Positions 7,522 to 16,495 of a stretch of DNA of 54,769 nt are shown piece after piece. The translations under genes and the position numbers were made by a program. Under the pieces are notes generated by a model. It was not told where the DNA came from. It searched no databases and saw only the letters and a list, made by a program, of their open reading frames with translations. Origin of the DNA: Xylophilus sp. (lineage in GTDB: Bacteria; Pseudomonadota; Gammaproteobacteria; Burkholderiales; Burkholderiaceae_C); contig WNDY01000031.1 in NCBI GenBank assembly GCA_009914555.1, positions 1-54,769 of the forward strand. Reading direction: 5' to 3'. Numbering within the stretch: position 1 is the stretch's first letter; each line of letters begins with the position of its first letter.

Positions 7522-7656
7522 CGAGGGCTTCGCGCGTTGAACCCAGGGGGCCTGCAGCCCCGCCAGTGTCTGAATGACGGGGCCGAAGCGTGTTTTCATC
7601 CATCCGCGTCACGGCCCGGCCGTGGCGTTCGTAGCGACCCATTCCAGGAGCCGACC

Positions 7657-7839
7657 ATGGCAGTTCAGCAAAACAAGAAGTCCCCGTCCAAGCGCGGCCA
7701 CCACCGCTCGCACAACGCACTGAATGTGCCCGGCATCGCCGTGGAGCCCACCACCGGTGAAGTGCACCTGCGCCACCACGTCAGCCCCAACGGTTTCTAC
7801 CGTGGCCGCCAGGTGCTGAAGAACAAGTCCGAAGCCTGA
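7657..7839 (+). CDS. rpmF: 50S ribosomal protein L32
   Basis: 60-residue basic ribosomal protein starting [14 protein letters not shown], with the typical HHRSHNAL and a C-terminal YRGRQVL. L32 sits near the peptide exit region of the large subunit. It lacks the Zn-binding Cys pairs found in some L32 forms, as is normal for proteobacteria. The gene is followed by an intrinsic terminator and then by the fatty-acid genes, so expression of the two is linked but can be uncoupled. Confidence 0.97.
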   Translation: MAVQQNKKSPSKRGHHRSHNALNVPGIAVEPTTGEVHLRHHVSPNGFYRGRQVLKNKSEA

Positions 7840-7866
7840 TCCTTCGCGCCTTGCAGCGCAGACCGG

Positions 7867-7908
7867 AGGCCCGGCGCTACATCACTGGTAGCACGGGCCT
7901 TTCGTTTT
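7867..7908 (+). terminator. intrinsic terminator between rpmF and plsX
   Basis: AGGCCCG (7867-7873) and GCTAC (7876-7880) pair with GTAGC (7888-7892) and CGGGCCT (7894-7900). The stem is followed by TTCGTTTT. This is a good Rho-independent terminator, probably leaky, setting L32 above the downstream lipid enzymes. Confidence 0.8.
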
Positions 7909-7951
7909 GGATGATCGACTCGCTCGCTCCTTTGCCGCTCCCGCCTTCCGC

Positions 7952-9013
7952 ATGACCACACTGGCAGTCGACTGCATGGGGGGAGACCACGGCCCCCGCG
8001 TCACGCTCGCGGCCTGCCGCGCGTTCCTCGAGCACCACCCGGATGCCTCGCTGCTGCTCGTCGGCCGTCCCGCCGACCTGCAGGGCCTGGCGCATCCGCG
8101 CGCCCGCGTGGTCGAGGCCACCGAGGTGGTGGTCATGGACGACGCGGTCGAGGTCGCCCTGCGGCGCAAGAAGGATTCGTCCATGCGCGTGGCGATCCAG
8201 CAGGTCAAGGACGGCGCGGCCGACGTGGCCGTCTCCGCCGGCAACACCGGCGCGCTGATGGCCATCGCCCGCTACCTGCTCAAGACGCTCGACGGCATCG
8301 ACCGCCCGGCCATCGCCTACCCGCTGCCCAACGCCCGGGGCAAGGCCACGACCGTGCTCGACCTGGGCGCCAACGTGGACTGCACCGAGCACCACCTGCT
8401 GCAGTTCGCCGTCATGGGCTCGGCCCTGGTCGCGGCCCTGGCCAACGACGACCGCAACCCGACCGTGGGTCTGCTCAACATCGGCGAGGAGGTCATCAAG
8501 GGCAACGAAGTCATCAAGCGCGCCGGCGAACTGCTGCGCGCTGCCGCCGCGGCCGGCGATCTGAACTTCCACGGCAACGTGGAGGGCAACGACATCTTCG
8601 AGGGCACGACCGACCTCGTGGTCTGCGACGGCTTCGTCGGCAACGTGGCGCTCAAGACCAGCGAGGGGCTGGCCGGCATGATCGCGGGCTTCCTGCGCCA
8701 GGAGTTCTCGCGCAACTTCCTCACGAAGATCGCCGCAGCCATCACCTGGCCGGTGCTGTCGGCCATCAAGAACCGCATCGACTACCGCCGCTACAACGGC
8801 GCGGCGCTGCTCGGCCTGCGCGGCCTGGTGTTCAAGAGCCACGGCTCGGCCGACGAAGTGGCCTTCGAGCAGGCATTGATGCGCGCGTATGATGCGGCCC
8901 GCAACCACCTGCTCGACCGCGTCCAGGCCCGCATCGCCCACGCCGCACCCCTCCTGGTGCCCGCGGCGACTGCCCGCCCGCCGGAGGCGGCGGCGACGGC
9001 AACAACGATTTGA
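7952..9013 (+). CDS. plsX: phosphate acyltransferase PlsX
   Basis: Makes acyl-phosphate from acyl-ACP, the first step toward phosphatidic acid in the PlsX/PlsY route. The product is 353 residues from ATG 7952 ([13 protein letters not shown]). Family motifs include [23 protein letters not shown] and [11 protein letters not shown]. The upstream in-frame start at 7907 would fall inside the terminator T-tract and is unlikely. The stop overlaps the fabH ATG by 1 nt. It belongs to the fab operon. Confidence 0.94.
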   Translation: MTTLAVDCMGGDHGPRVTLAACRAFLEHHPDASLLLVGRPADLQGLAHPRARVVEATEVVVMDDAVEVALRRKKDSSMRVAIQQVKDGAADVAVSAGNTGALMAIARYLLKTLDGIDRPAIAYPLPNARGKATTVLDLGANVDCTEHHLLQFAVMGSALVAALANDDRNPTVGLLNIGEEVIKGNEVIKRAGELLRAAAAAGDLNFHGNVEGNDIFEGTTDLVVCDGFVGNVALKTSEGLAGMIAGFLRQEFSRNFLTKIAAAITWPVLSAIKNRIDYRRYNGAALLGLRGLVFKSHGSADEVAFEQALMRAYDAARNHLLDRVQARIAHAAPLLVPAATARPPEAAATATTI

Positions 9014-9990
9014 TGAGACGCTACTCCCGCATCACCGGCACCGGCAGCTACCTGCCGCCGCGCCGCCTGACCAACGACGACCTCGCCGCCGACCTCGCCA
9101 GCCGCGGCATCGAGACGTCCGACGCCTGGATCACCGAGCGCACCGGCATCCGCGCCCGCCACTTCGCCGCGCCCGAGGTCGCCAGCAGCGACCTGGCGCT
9201 CGAAGCCTCGCGCGCCGCGCTCGAAGCCGCCGGCGTCGCGCCGCAGCAGATCGACCTGATCATCGTGGCGACCAGCACACCCGACATGGTGTTCCCCTCG
9301 ACCGCCTGCATCCTGCAGGACAAGCTCGGCGCCAACGGCTGCCCGGCGTTCGACGTGCAGGCCGTGTGCAGCGGCTTCGTCTACGCGCTGGCCGTGGCCG
9401 ACGCGATGATCCAGGCCGGCACCGCCAGCCGGGCGCTGGTCGTGGGTTCCGAAGTGTTCTCGCGCATCCTCGACTTCGACGACCGCACCACCTGCGTGCT
9501 GTTCGGCGATGGCGCCGGCGCCGTGGTGCTGCAAGCCAGCGACACGCCGGGCATCCTCGCGACCGACCTGCATGCCGACGGCAGGCACGTCGGCATCCTC
9601 TGCGTGCCCGGCAACGTCTCGGGCGGCCGCGTGCTCGGCGACCCGCTGCTCAAGATGGACGGCCAGGCCGTCTTCAAGCTCGCCGTCGGCGTGCTGGAGA
9701 AGGCCGCGCGCGCCACGCTGGAGAAGGCCGGCCGCACCGATGCCGACATCGACCTGCTGATCCCGCACCAGGCCAACCTGCGCATCATGCAGAGCACGGC
9801 CCGCAAGCTCAAGCTGCCGGCCGAGAAGCTCTTCGTCACCGTCGACCAGCACGGCAACACGTCCGCCGCCTCGATCCCGCTCGCGCTGGACGCCGCCGTG
9901 CGCGGCGGCCGCGCCAGGCCGGGCGACACGCTGCTGCTCGAAGGCGTGGGCGGCGGCTTCACCTGGGGCGCGGTGCTGCTCGATCTGTAG
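9013..9990 (+). CDS. fabH: beta-ketoacyl-ACP synthase III
   Basis: Condenses acetyl-CoA with malonyl-ACP to start fatty-acid synthesis. The product is 325 residues from ATG 9013 ([15 protein letters not shown]); an alternative TTG start lies one codon earlier. The catalytic triad is visible: Cys119 in AVCSGF, His in PHQANLRIM and Asn in HGNTSAAS. It overlaps plsX by one base and is followed after 74 nt by fabD. Confidence 0.95.
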   Translation: MRRYSRITGTGSYLPPRRLTNDDLAADLASRGIETSDAWITERTGIRARHFAAPEVASSDLALEASRAALEAAGVAPQQIDLIIVATSTPDMVFPSTACILQDKLGANGCPAFDVQAVCSGFVYALAVADAMIQAGTASRALVVGSEVFSRILDFDDRTTCVLFGDGAGAVVLQASDTPGILATDLHADGRHVGILCVPGNVSGGRVLGDPLLKMDGQAVFKLAVGVLEKAARATLEKAGRTDADIDLLIPHQANLRIMQSTARKLKLPAEKLFVTVDQHGNTSAASIPLALDAAVRGGRARPGDTLLLEGVGGGFTWGAVLLDL

Positions 9991-10064
9991 GTGGCACGCC
10001 GCCTGAACCCGTCACCGCCCGCCCGGTGCAGCGCGCGCCGGGCCGTTCCAACCTGAGTTTTCCC

Positions 10065-11024
10065 ATGACCGCCACGCCTGCATTCGCTTTCGTATTCCCC
10101 GGCCAGGGCTCCCAGTCGGTTGGCATGCTCGACGCCTGGGGCGACCATCCGGTCGTCGCCGAGACGCTGCGCGAAGCCTCCGACGCGCTCGGCGAAGACG
10201 TCGCCAGACTGATCCACGAAGGTCCGAAGGAAACGCTCGCGCTCACGACCAACACCCAGCCGGTCATGCTCGTCGCCGGTGTTGCTGCATACAGGGTATG
10301 GATTGCTTCGGGAGCGCCCGTGCCAAGCGCGCTGGCAGGGCATTCTCTTGGGGAGTATTCCGCGCTCGTCGCTTCGGGCGTGCTCACGCTGACCGACGCC
10401 GCGCCGCTGGTGCGCTTCCGCGCCGCCGCCATGCAGGAAGCCGTGCCGGTCGGGCAGGGCGCGATGGCCGCCAGCCTGGGCCTGGACGCCGGGCGCGTGC
10501 GCGCCATCGCCGCCGAGGTGACGGCCGAGCTCGGCGGCGACGAAGTCGTCGAGGCCGTCAACTTCAACGATCCGGCGCAGACCGTCATCGCCGGCAGCAA
10601 GGCCGCCGTCGAGCGCGCCAGCGAGGCGCTCAAGGCCGCGGGCGCCAAGCGCGCGCTGCCGCTGCCGGTGTCTGCGCCCTTCCATTCGAGTCTGATGCGC
10701 CCGGCCGCCGACCGGCTGCGCGAGAAGCTGGAGGCGGTCGCCTTCGCCACGCCGCGGATCCCGGTGGTCAACAACATCGACGTGGCCGTCGAGACCGAGC
10801 CGGCCCGCATCCGCGACGCGCTCTACCGCCAGGCCTTCGGCCCGGTGCGCTGGGTCGAGGGCGTGCAGGCCATCAAGGCCCGCGGCATCGGCACCCTCGT
10901 CGAGGCCGGCCCGGGCAAGGTGCTGGCAGGCCTGACCCGCCGCATCGACGCCGAGCTGACCGGCCTGCCGCTGTTCGATCCGGCCAGCCTCGCCGAAGTG
11001 AAGAAGACCCTGGGCCTGGAATAG
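10065..11024 (+). CDS. fabD: malonyl-CoA:ACP transacylase
   Basis: Loads malonyl groups onto ACP. The 319-residue product has FVFPGQGSQ at the start, the nucleophile elbow GHSLGEYSAL (catalytic Ser) and the His motif SAPFHSSLM. About 100 nt at 10278-10376, around the active-site serine, use many codons rare in the rest of the gene (AGG, GTA, ATT, GGA, CTT, TCT), while the protein itself looks normal. It is in the fab operon, 9 nt before fabG. Confidence 0.95.
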   Translation: MTATPAFAFVFPGQGSQSVGMLDAWGDHPVVAETLREASDALGEDVARLIHEGPKETLALTTNTQPVMLVAGVAAYRVWIASGAPVPSALAGHSLGEYSALVASGVLTLTDAAPLVRFRAAAMQEAVPVGQGAMAASLGLDAGRVRAIAAEVTAELGGDEVVEAVNFNDPAQTVIAGSKAAVERASEALKAAGAKRALPLPVSAPFHSSLMRPAADRLREKLEAVAFATPRIPVVNNIDVAVETEPARIRDALYRQAFGPVRWVEGVQAIKARGIGTLVEAGPGKVLAGLTRRIDAELTGLPLFDPASLAEVKKTLGLE

Positions 11025-11033
11025 AAACACACC

Positions 11034-11801
11034 ATGAGCAACGTCCCCGCATTCGAAGGCCAGATCGCGCTGGTCACCGGCGCCTCGCGCGGCATTGGCG
11101 CATCCATCGCGCTCGAACTGGCCCGCCGCGGCCTGACCGTGATCGGCACCGCCACCACCGACGAGGGTGCCGGGCGCATCACCCAGGCGCTGGCGGCCGC
11201 CGGTGCACTCCACGCGAACTCCCGCAGCCGCGGCGCCAGGCTCGACGTGACCGATGCTGCGGCTTCGGACGCGCTGGTCGACGCCATCGTCAAGGAGCAC
11301 GGTGCGCTGCAGGTGCTGGTCAACAACGCCGGCATCACCCGCGACAACCTGGCCATGCGCCTCAAGGACGACGACTGGGATGCCGTGCTCGACACCAACC
11401 TGCGTGCCGTCTTCCGCCTCTCCCGCGCCGTCATCCGTCCGATGATGAAGCAGCGCTACGGCCGCATCCTCAGCATCACCAGCGTGGTGGGCGCCTCCGG
11501 CAACCCCGGCCAGTCCAACTACGCCGCCGCCAAGGCCGGCGTGGCCGGCCTCACCCGCGCCCTGGCGCGCGAACTGGGCAGCCGCAACATCACCGTCAAC
11601 TGCGTGGCCCCCGGCTTCATCGAGACCGACATGACCGCCAGCCTGCCCGAGGAGCAGCAGAAGGCCCTGCTGGGCCAGATCGCGCTGGGCCACCTGGGCA
11701 AGCCGTCGGACATCGCCCACGCCGTGGCCTACCTCGCATCGCCGCAGGCCGGCTACGTGACGGGGCAGGAACTGCACGTCAACGGCGGCATGTACATGTA
11801 A
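11034..11801 (+). CDS. fabG: 3-oxoacyl-ACP reductase
   Basis: NADPH-dependent reduction of 3-oxoacyl-ACP in the elongation cycle. This is a 255-residue classical short-chain dehydrogenase. It has the nucleotide motif TGASRGIGA, NNAGITRD, a Ser in ITSVVG, the YAAAK catalytic Tyr/Lys pair and a C-terminal HVNGGMYM. A slightly long loop (ALHANSRSRGARLDV) is present where shorter FabGs go directly into the third strand. It follows fabD by 9 nt and is followed by a strong hairpin before acpP. Confidence 0.94.
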   Translation: MSNVPAFEGQIALVTGASRGIGASIALELARRGLTVIGTATTDEGAGRITQALAAAGALHANSRSRGARLDVTDAAASDALVDAIVKEHGALQVLVNNAGITRDNLAMRLKDDDWDAVLDTNLRAVFRLSRAVIRPMMKQRYGRILSITSVVGASGNPGQSNYAAAKAGVAGLTRALARELGSRNITVNCVAPGFIETDMTASLPEEQQKALLGQIALGHLGKPSDIAHAVAYLASPQAGYVTGQELHVNGGMYM

Positions 11802-11805
11802 AACA

Positions 11806-11836
11806 GAGCGCCGGCCCCTCAGCAGGGCCGGTGCTC
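11806..11836 (+). terminator. strong hairpin between fabG and acpP
   Basis: GAGCGCCGGCCC (11806-11817) pairs with GGGCCGGTGCTC (11825-11836), 12 bp with one G-T pair and a 7-nt loop. There is no T-tract after it, so it may be an imperfect terminator or an RNA-processing or stability hairpin separating the fab operon from the highly expressed acpP. Confidence 0.5.
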
Positions 11837-11864
11837 GACCGTTCCGTCCGCACGGCCGGCCGGG

Positions 11865-12166
<302 letters not shown>

Positions 12167-12225
12167 GGCGCTGCCGCGCCTCCCCGCCTTGCTGCTTGCT
12201 TGAGAAAGAAAGAAGGTTTTAGCGC

Positions 12226-13473
12226 ATGAGCCGTCGCCGCGTCGTTGTGACCGGTCTGGGTTGCATCAGTCCCGTGGGCAACACGGTGGCCGACTCCTGG
12301 ACCCATCTGCTTGCCGGCCGATCCGGCATCGACCTCATCACCCAGTTCGATGCGGGCAGCTTCGCCTGCAAGTTCGCTGGCGAGGTCAAGGGCTTCGACA
12401 TCGGGGACTACCTGCCCGAGAAGGAAGCGCGGCACATGGACCGGTTCATCCACCTCGGGTACGCCGCCGCCGTCCAGGCCGTGGCCGACAGCGGGCTCGC
12501 CACGGGCGACGCGCTGGGCGAGGAGGAATCCACGCGCATCGGCGTCAACATCGGCTCGGGCATCGGCGGCCTGCCAATGATCGAGGCCACGCACGCGGAA
12601 TACGCCAGCCGCGGCGCACGCCGGATCTCGCCTTTCTTCGTTCCGGCCTCGATCATCAACATGATTTCGGGCCACGTGTCGATCCGCTTCGGCTTCAAGG
12701 GGCCGAACATCGCCGTGGTCACCGCCTGCACCACCGGCCTGCATGCCATCGGCCTCTCCGCCCGCCTGATCGAGTCGGGCGATGCCGACGTGATGGTCGC
12801 CGGCGGCGCCGAATCGACCGTCTCTCCGCTCGGCGTGGGCGGCTTCACGGCGCCGCGCGCGCTGTCGACCCGCAACGACGACCCCAAGACCGCCTCGCGC
12901 CCCTGGGACAAGGACCGCGACGGCTTCGTGCTCGGCGAAGGCGCCGGCGTGCTGGTGCTGGAAGAGTATGAGCATGCCAAGGCCCGCGGCGCGCGCATCT
13001 ATGCTGAGATCTCCGGCTTCGGCATGAGCGGCGACGCTTACCACGTCACCGCGCCGGACGTATTCGGTCCGAGCCGCTCGATGAGCAACGCGCTGCGCAA
13101 TGCCGGCGTGAACCCCGAGGAGGTCTCGTACCTGAACGCCCACGGCACCTCCACGCAGCTGGGCGACCTGAACGAGACCAACGCGATCAAGCGTGCGTTC
13201 GGCGACCATGCCACGAAGCTCGTGGTCAACAGCACCAAGTCGATGACTGGCCACCTGCTGGGCGGCGCCGGCGGCATCGAGTCGGTTTTCACCACGCTGG
13301 CGGTCTACCACCAGAAGAGCCCGCCTACCATCAACATCTTCAACCAGGACCCGGAGTGCGACCTGGACTACTGCGCCAACGAGGCGCGCGACCTGAAGAT
13401 CGACGTGGCGGTGAAGAACAACTTCGGCTTCGGCGGCACGAACGGAACCCTGGTGTTCCGTCGGCTGACCTGA
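12226..13473 (+). CDS. fabF: beta-ketoacyl-ACP synthase II
   Basis: Chain-elongating condensing enzyme, 415 residues. Catalytic Cys lies in TACTTGLHAIG; the two His residues are in AHGTSTQLGD and STKSMTGHLLGG (with Lys), and the C-terminal loop is NNFGFGGTN. AGAAGG lies upstream of the ATG. Downstream, the next frame is in phase with fabF, separated only by its TGA stop (see next gene). Confidence 0.96.
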   Translation: MSRRRVVVTGLGCISPVGNTVADSWTHLLAGRSGIDLITQFDAGSFACKFAGEVKGFDIGDYLPEKEARHMDRFIHLGYAAAVQAVADSGLATGDALGEEESTRIGVNIGSGIGGLPMIEATHAEYASRGARRISPFFVPASIINMISGHVSIRFGFKGPNIAVVTACTTGLHAIGLSARLIESGDADVMVAGGAESTVSPLGVGGFTAPRALSTRNDDPKTASRPWDKDRDGFVLGEGAGVLVLEEYEHAKARGARIYAEISGFGMSGDAYHVTAPDVFGPSRSMSNALRNAGVNPEEVSYLNAHGTSTQLGDLNETNAIKRAFGDHATKLVVNSTKSMTGHLLGGAGGIESVFTTLAVYHQKSPPTINIFNQDPECDLDYCANEARDLKIDVAVKNNFGFGGTNGTLVFRRLT

Positions 13474-13536
13474 GCGTCCGGAGCCATCCCCCTGGGCGCC
13501 GCGTCTGACGGAGTCCACCCGACCGGGCCACCGGCG

Positions 13537-13971
13537 GTGCAGTTCCCGGTCGGGCGCCCGGCAGCCGTGCTGCTCATCGGCAGCGTGGCTGTCCTGGCCG
13601 GCGCGGCCACCCTGACCGCCTGGAGCCTGCTGGCGCAGCAGCCTGGCTGGCGGCATGCCGCCGGATGGCTGACCTGGGCGATCGGCTTGGCATGGTGGCT
13701 CGCGGCTTGGCGCCGCAGCCCGCGCGGCCAGTTGGCCTGGACAGGCGCGCAGTGGCGTTGGCAGCCCGGTTCCATGCCCGCTGGCGAGTCCGCCGGCCAG
13801 TTGGCGGTCCGTCTGGATGCGCAGCGTTTTCTTCTCGCAGCCTGGCAGCCGCTGGACGGCGGGGGGCCGGCTTGCTGGTTTTGGCTGGAGCGCCGCTCCG
13901 ATCCGGGGCGCTGGCCTGACCTGCGGCGTGCGGTATATTCGCCCGCCCGCGCGGATGGGATGGCGCCCTGA
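13537..13971 (+). CDS. conserved-position hypothetical membrane protein
   Basis: Small protein of up to 144 residues between fabF and rpoE. Two hydrophobic segments are visible at about residues 9-32 and 41-58, followed by a Trp-rich soluble tail (WTGAQWRWQPG, CWFWLERR). I recall proteins of similar character at this place in Comamonadaceae, but know no function. The start is uncertain: GTG 13537 is the first usual start codon, and no ATG is available. The frame is open and in phase all the way back to the fabF stop. Given its position it may be co-transcribed with fabF or rpoE. Confidence 0.6.
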   Translation: MQFPVGRPAAVLLIGSVAVLAGAATLTAWSLLAQQPGWRHAAGWLTWAIGLAWWLAAWRRSPRGQLAWTGAQWRWQPGSMPAGESAGQLAVRLDAQRFLLAAWQPLDGGGPACWFWLERRSDPGRWPDLRRAVYSPARADGMAP

Positions 13972-14011
13972 ATCATCCCTCCGGCGGCGCCGGCCACGCG
14001 CTCGCCCAACC

Positions 14012-14650
14012 ATGAACGCCCCCGTCCCGCCATCGCCGCCCTCGGCCGCCGACAGCGACCTCCAGTTGGTCGAGCGCACGGTTGCGGGCGACCAGCGCGC
14101 CTTCGAGTTGCTGGTGGTCAAGTACCAGCGGCGCATCGAGCGGCTCATCGGCCGCATGGTGCGCGACGCCGACCTGGTGGAGGACATCGCCCAGGAAACC
14201 TTCATCCGGGCCTACCGCGCGCTGCACCAGTTCCGCGGCGATGCCCAGTTCTATACCTGGCTCTACCGCATCGCCGTCAATACCGCCAAGAAGGCATTGG
14301 TCGAGCTGCGGCGCGACCCGGTGATTTCCGAAAACGCCCTGCGCGGCGCAAACGATGAAGATGATGAAACTTCCTTGTGGGCAAACGAACTAACGAGCGA
14401 GGAAACCCCCGAAACCGTGCTGGCCGCCCAGGAGATCGCCGCGGCGGTCAACGCGGCGATGGAGGCTCTGCCCGAGGATCTGCGGCAGGCCGTCACGCTG
14501 CGCGAGATCGAAGGGCTGACCTACGAAGAGATCGCCGAGGCCATGAACTGTCCCATCGGCACCGTGCGATCACGCATTTTTCGGGCCCGCGAAGCCATTT
14601 CGGCGCGGGTCAAGCCCCTGCTGGAAAACCGCATGGGCAAGCGCTGGTGA
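14012..14650 (+). CDS. rpoE: RNA polymerase sigma factor RpoE (AlgU type)
   Basis: Extracytoplasmic-function sigma factor for envelope stress, 212 residues. Region 2 is at about 25-95 (DLVEDIAQETFIRAYRAL) and region 4 at about 145-200 (LTYEEIAEAMNCPIGTVRSRIFRARE). The linker (about residues 110-135) is very acidic and its codons are A/T-rich compared with the rest. It is the first gene of rpoE-rseA-rseB-degP, whose products sense and repair misfolded periplasmic proteins. I did not find a convincing sigma-E-type promoter upstream; a TATATT at 13934-13939 lacks a matching -35. Confidence 0.93.
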   Translation: MNAPVPPSPPSAADSDLQLVERTVAGDQRAFELLVVKYQRRIERLIGRMVRDADLVEDIAQETFIRAYRALHQFRGDAQFYTWLYRIAVNTAKKALVELRRDPVISENALRGANDEDDETSLWANELTSEETPETVLAAQEIAAAVNAAMEALPEDLRQAVTLREIEGLTYEEIAEAMNCPIGTVRSRIFRAREAISARVKPLLENRMGKRW

Positions 14651-14659
14651 GGCAAGGTG

Positions 14660-15283
14660 ATGCAGCAGCCAATGGATGATGAAGTCGAATCTGGGATGAA
14701 CAAGCGAGAGGCGGTCTCCGCGCTGGCCGACGGCCAATTGCGCGGCGACGACTTCGCGCAGGCTGTGCGCTGGGCGCTCGACGACCCCGAGGGCCGCCAG
14801 GCCTGGCGCGACCACCATGTGGTGGGCGATCTGCTGCGCTCGACCGATCTCGCCGCGCGCCGCGACGGCGATGCCTTCGTCGCCCGGCTGCGCGAGCGGC
14901 TGGTCCGAGAGCCGGCGATCCGCCCGATCGTGGTCGCCGAGGTGCAGCCGATTGCGCTGCCGCGCGAGGCGGCCAACGCATCCGTCTTCCGCTGGAAGAT
15001 CGCGGCTGGCTGTGCATCTCTGGCGGCCGTGGCTGCGCTGGCCTGGACGGCGGCTGGCCCGCTGCCGCAGCAGGACAGTGGCGGTCCGCAGGTCGCGGCC
15101 GTTCCCGCTTCCACCGCCAACCCCGGCGTGGTGGCTGTGGCCCATGCCGACGGCCAGGTCGTGCTGCGCGATCCGCGGCTCGACGAACTGCTGATGGCCC
15201 ACCGCCAGTTCGGTGGCGCGTCGGCATTGCAGATGCCGGCCGGCTTCCTGCGCAACGCCACCTTCGAGGAGGCAGGGCGCTGA
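14660..15283 (+). CDS. rseA: anti-sigma-E factor RseA
   Basis: Inner-membrane anti-sigma factor, about 207 residues. The N-terminal cytoplasmic domain (REAVSALADGQLRGDDF, WRDHHVVGDLLRS) binds RpoE. One membrane span lies near residues 115-132 (AAGCASLAAVAALAWTAAG) and a periplasmic tail follows. Starts at GTG 14657, ATG 14660 and ATG 14696 are possible; AAGG just upstream favours 14660, whereas family N-termini fit 14696. It lies 9 nt after rpoE. Confidence 0.88.
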   Translation: MQQPMDDEVESGMNKREAVSALADGQLRGDDFAQAVRWALDDPEGRQAWRDHHVVGDLLRSTDLAARRDGDAFVARLRERLVREPAIRPIVVAEVQPIALPREAANASVFRWKIAAGCASLAAVAALAWTAAGPLPQQDSGGPQVAAVPASTANPGVVAVAHADGQVVLRDPRLDELLMAHRQFGGASALQMPAGFLRNATFEEAGR

Positions 15284-15327
15284 GAAGGCGTGACCTTCTG
15301 ACCCCCGCGCCGGAGATTCCACCACCG

Positions 15328-16380
15328 ATGTACACCGCGGCGGCAGCAGATCCATCCCGGCGCCTGTGCTTCGGCATGGCGGCGGCTGGGTTCGGATGGA
15401 TGGCGCTGGCGCCGGGCATCGCATTCGCTGGCGACACCACGGCAGCCGAATCGAAACCGGCGGCGCAGCGCGACCTGCGCGACTGGCTGGCGCTGGTGCA
15501 GGAGGCATCGCGGCGGCGCTCCTATACCGGCATCTTCGTCGTGATGTCGGCGGCCGGCACGCTGTCGAGTTCGCGCATCTGGCACGCCTGCGATGGCGAC
15601 CAGCAGTTCGAACGCGTGGAAGCGCTCTCGGGGCCGCCGCGCGCGACCTTCCGCCACAACGACCGGGTGATCACCTTCCTGCCGGAGGAACGCATCGCCC
15701 GCATCGAGCGGCGGCAGACGCTCGACCTGTTCCCCAACCTGCTTCAAGGCAGCGCAGCCACCATTCCCGACCATTACGACGCCCGGCTCGCCGGCACGCA
15801 GCGCGTGGCCGGCATCGACGCCCACGTCGTCGACATCCGCCCGCGCGACCACCTGCGCTTCGGCTACCGCATCTGGAGCGAGAAGCGCACCGGCCTCGTC
15901 GTGAAGATGCAGACGCTCGACGCCCACGGCGCCGTGCTGGAGCAGGCAGCCTTCTCCGAACTGGAGATCGACGTGCCGATCAAGATCGACCGCCTGCTGC
16001 GCATGATGGAGGATACGGCCGGCTACCGCATCGACAAGGTGGAGCCCACCAGAACCACGCCCGAGCAGGAAGGATGGATGGCCGCCGCGCCGCCGGTGGC
16101 CGGCTTTGCCGCGATCGACTGCTACCGCCGGCCGGTCCGGGCGGCCGCCGGTGTCGCCGCGGGGGCGATGCAGTGCGTGTTCTCGGATGGCCTGGCCTCG
16201 GTGTCGCTGTTCCTCGAACCGTATGACACCGCACGCCAGCCCCGGGAGCAGACGCTTGCGGTCGGCGCCACCCACACCCTCGGCATGCGTCTGGACGACC
16301 ACTGGTGGCTGACCGCCATGGGCGAGGTGCCCCAGCAGACGCTGCGCGTCTTCGCCGGACGCTTCGTCCGCGGCAGGTAG
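15328..16380 (+). CDS. rseB: periplasmic sensor RseB (MucB)
   Basis: 350-residue periplasmic protein that protects RseA from cleavage and senses lipoprotein or LPS intermediates. An N-terminal signal peptide ends near AFA-GD (about residue 36). The MucB/RseB domain begins at WLALVQEASRRRSYTGIFVV and has the typical H-acid strand pairs (RIWHACDGDQQFERVEALSG). The C-terminal domain is ended by a GMRLDDHWWLTAMGEVP motif. It follows rseA by 44 nt. Confidence 0.92.
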   Translation: MYTAAAADPSRRLCFGMAAAGFGWMALAPGIAFAGDTTAAESKPAAQRDLRDWLALVQEASRRRSYTGIFVVMSAAGTLSSSRIWHACDGDQQFERVEALSGPPRATFRHNDRVITFLPEERIARIERRQTLDLFPNLLQGSAATIPDHYDARLAGTQRVAGIDAHVVDIRPRDHLRFGYRIWSEKRTGLVVKMQTLDAHGAVLEQAAFSELEIDVPIKIDRLLRMMEDTAGYRIDKVEPTRTTPEQEGWMAAAPPVAGFAAIDCYRRPVRAAAGVAAGAMQCVFSDGLASVSLFLEPYDTARQPREQTLAVGATHTLGMRLDDHWWLTAMGEVPQQTLRVFAGRFVRGR

Positions 16381-16495
16381 GCTGCCGCCTGCGTACAGAT
16401 GCCGACCCCGGGGAACCAATGGGCCGCCGCTGTTTCACAATCACCAATCTTTTTCGATAACCACGCGGGCCGCGCGCCCGCACCAGAGAGGACAG

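Noticed and set aside
13931..13940. TATATT as rpoE promoter
   Set aside because: No -35 at 16-18 nt and it lies inside the upstream reading frame.
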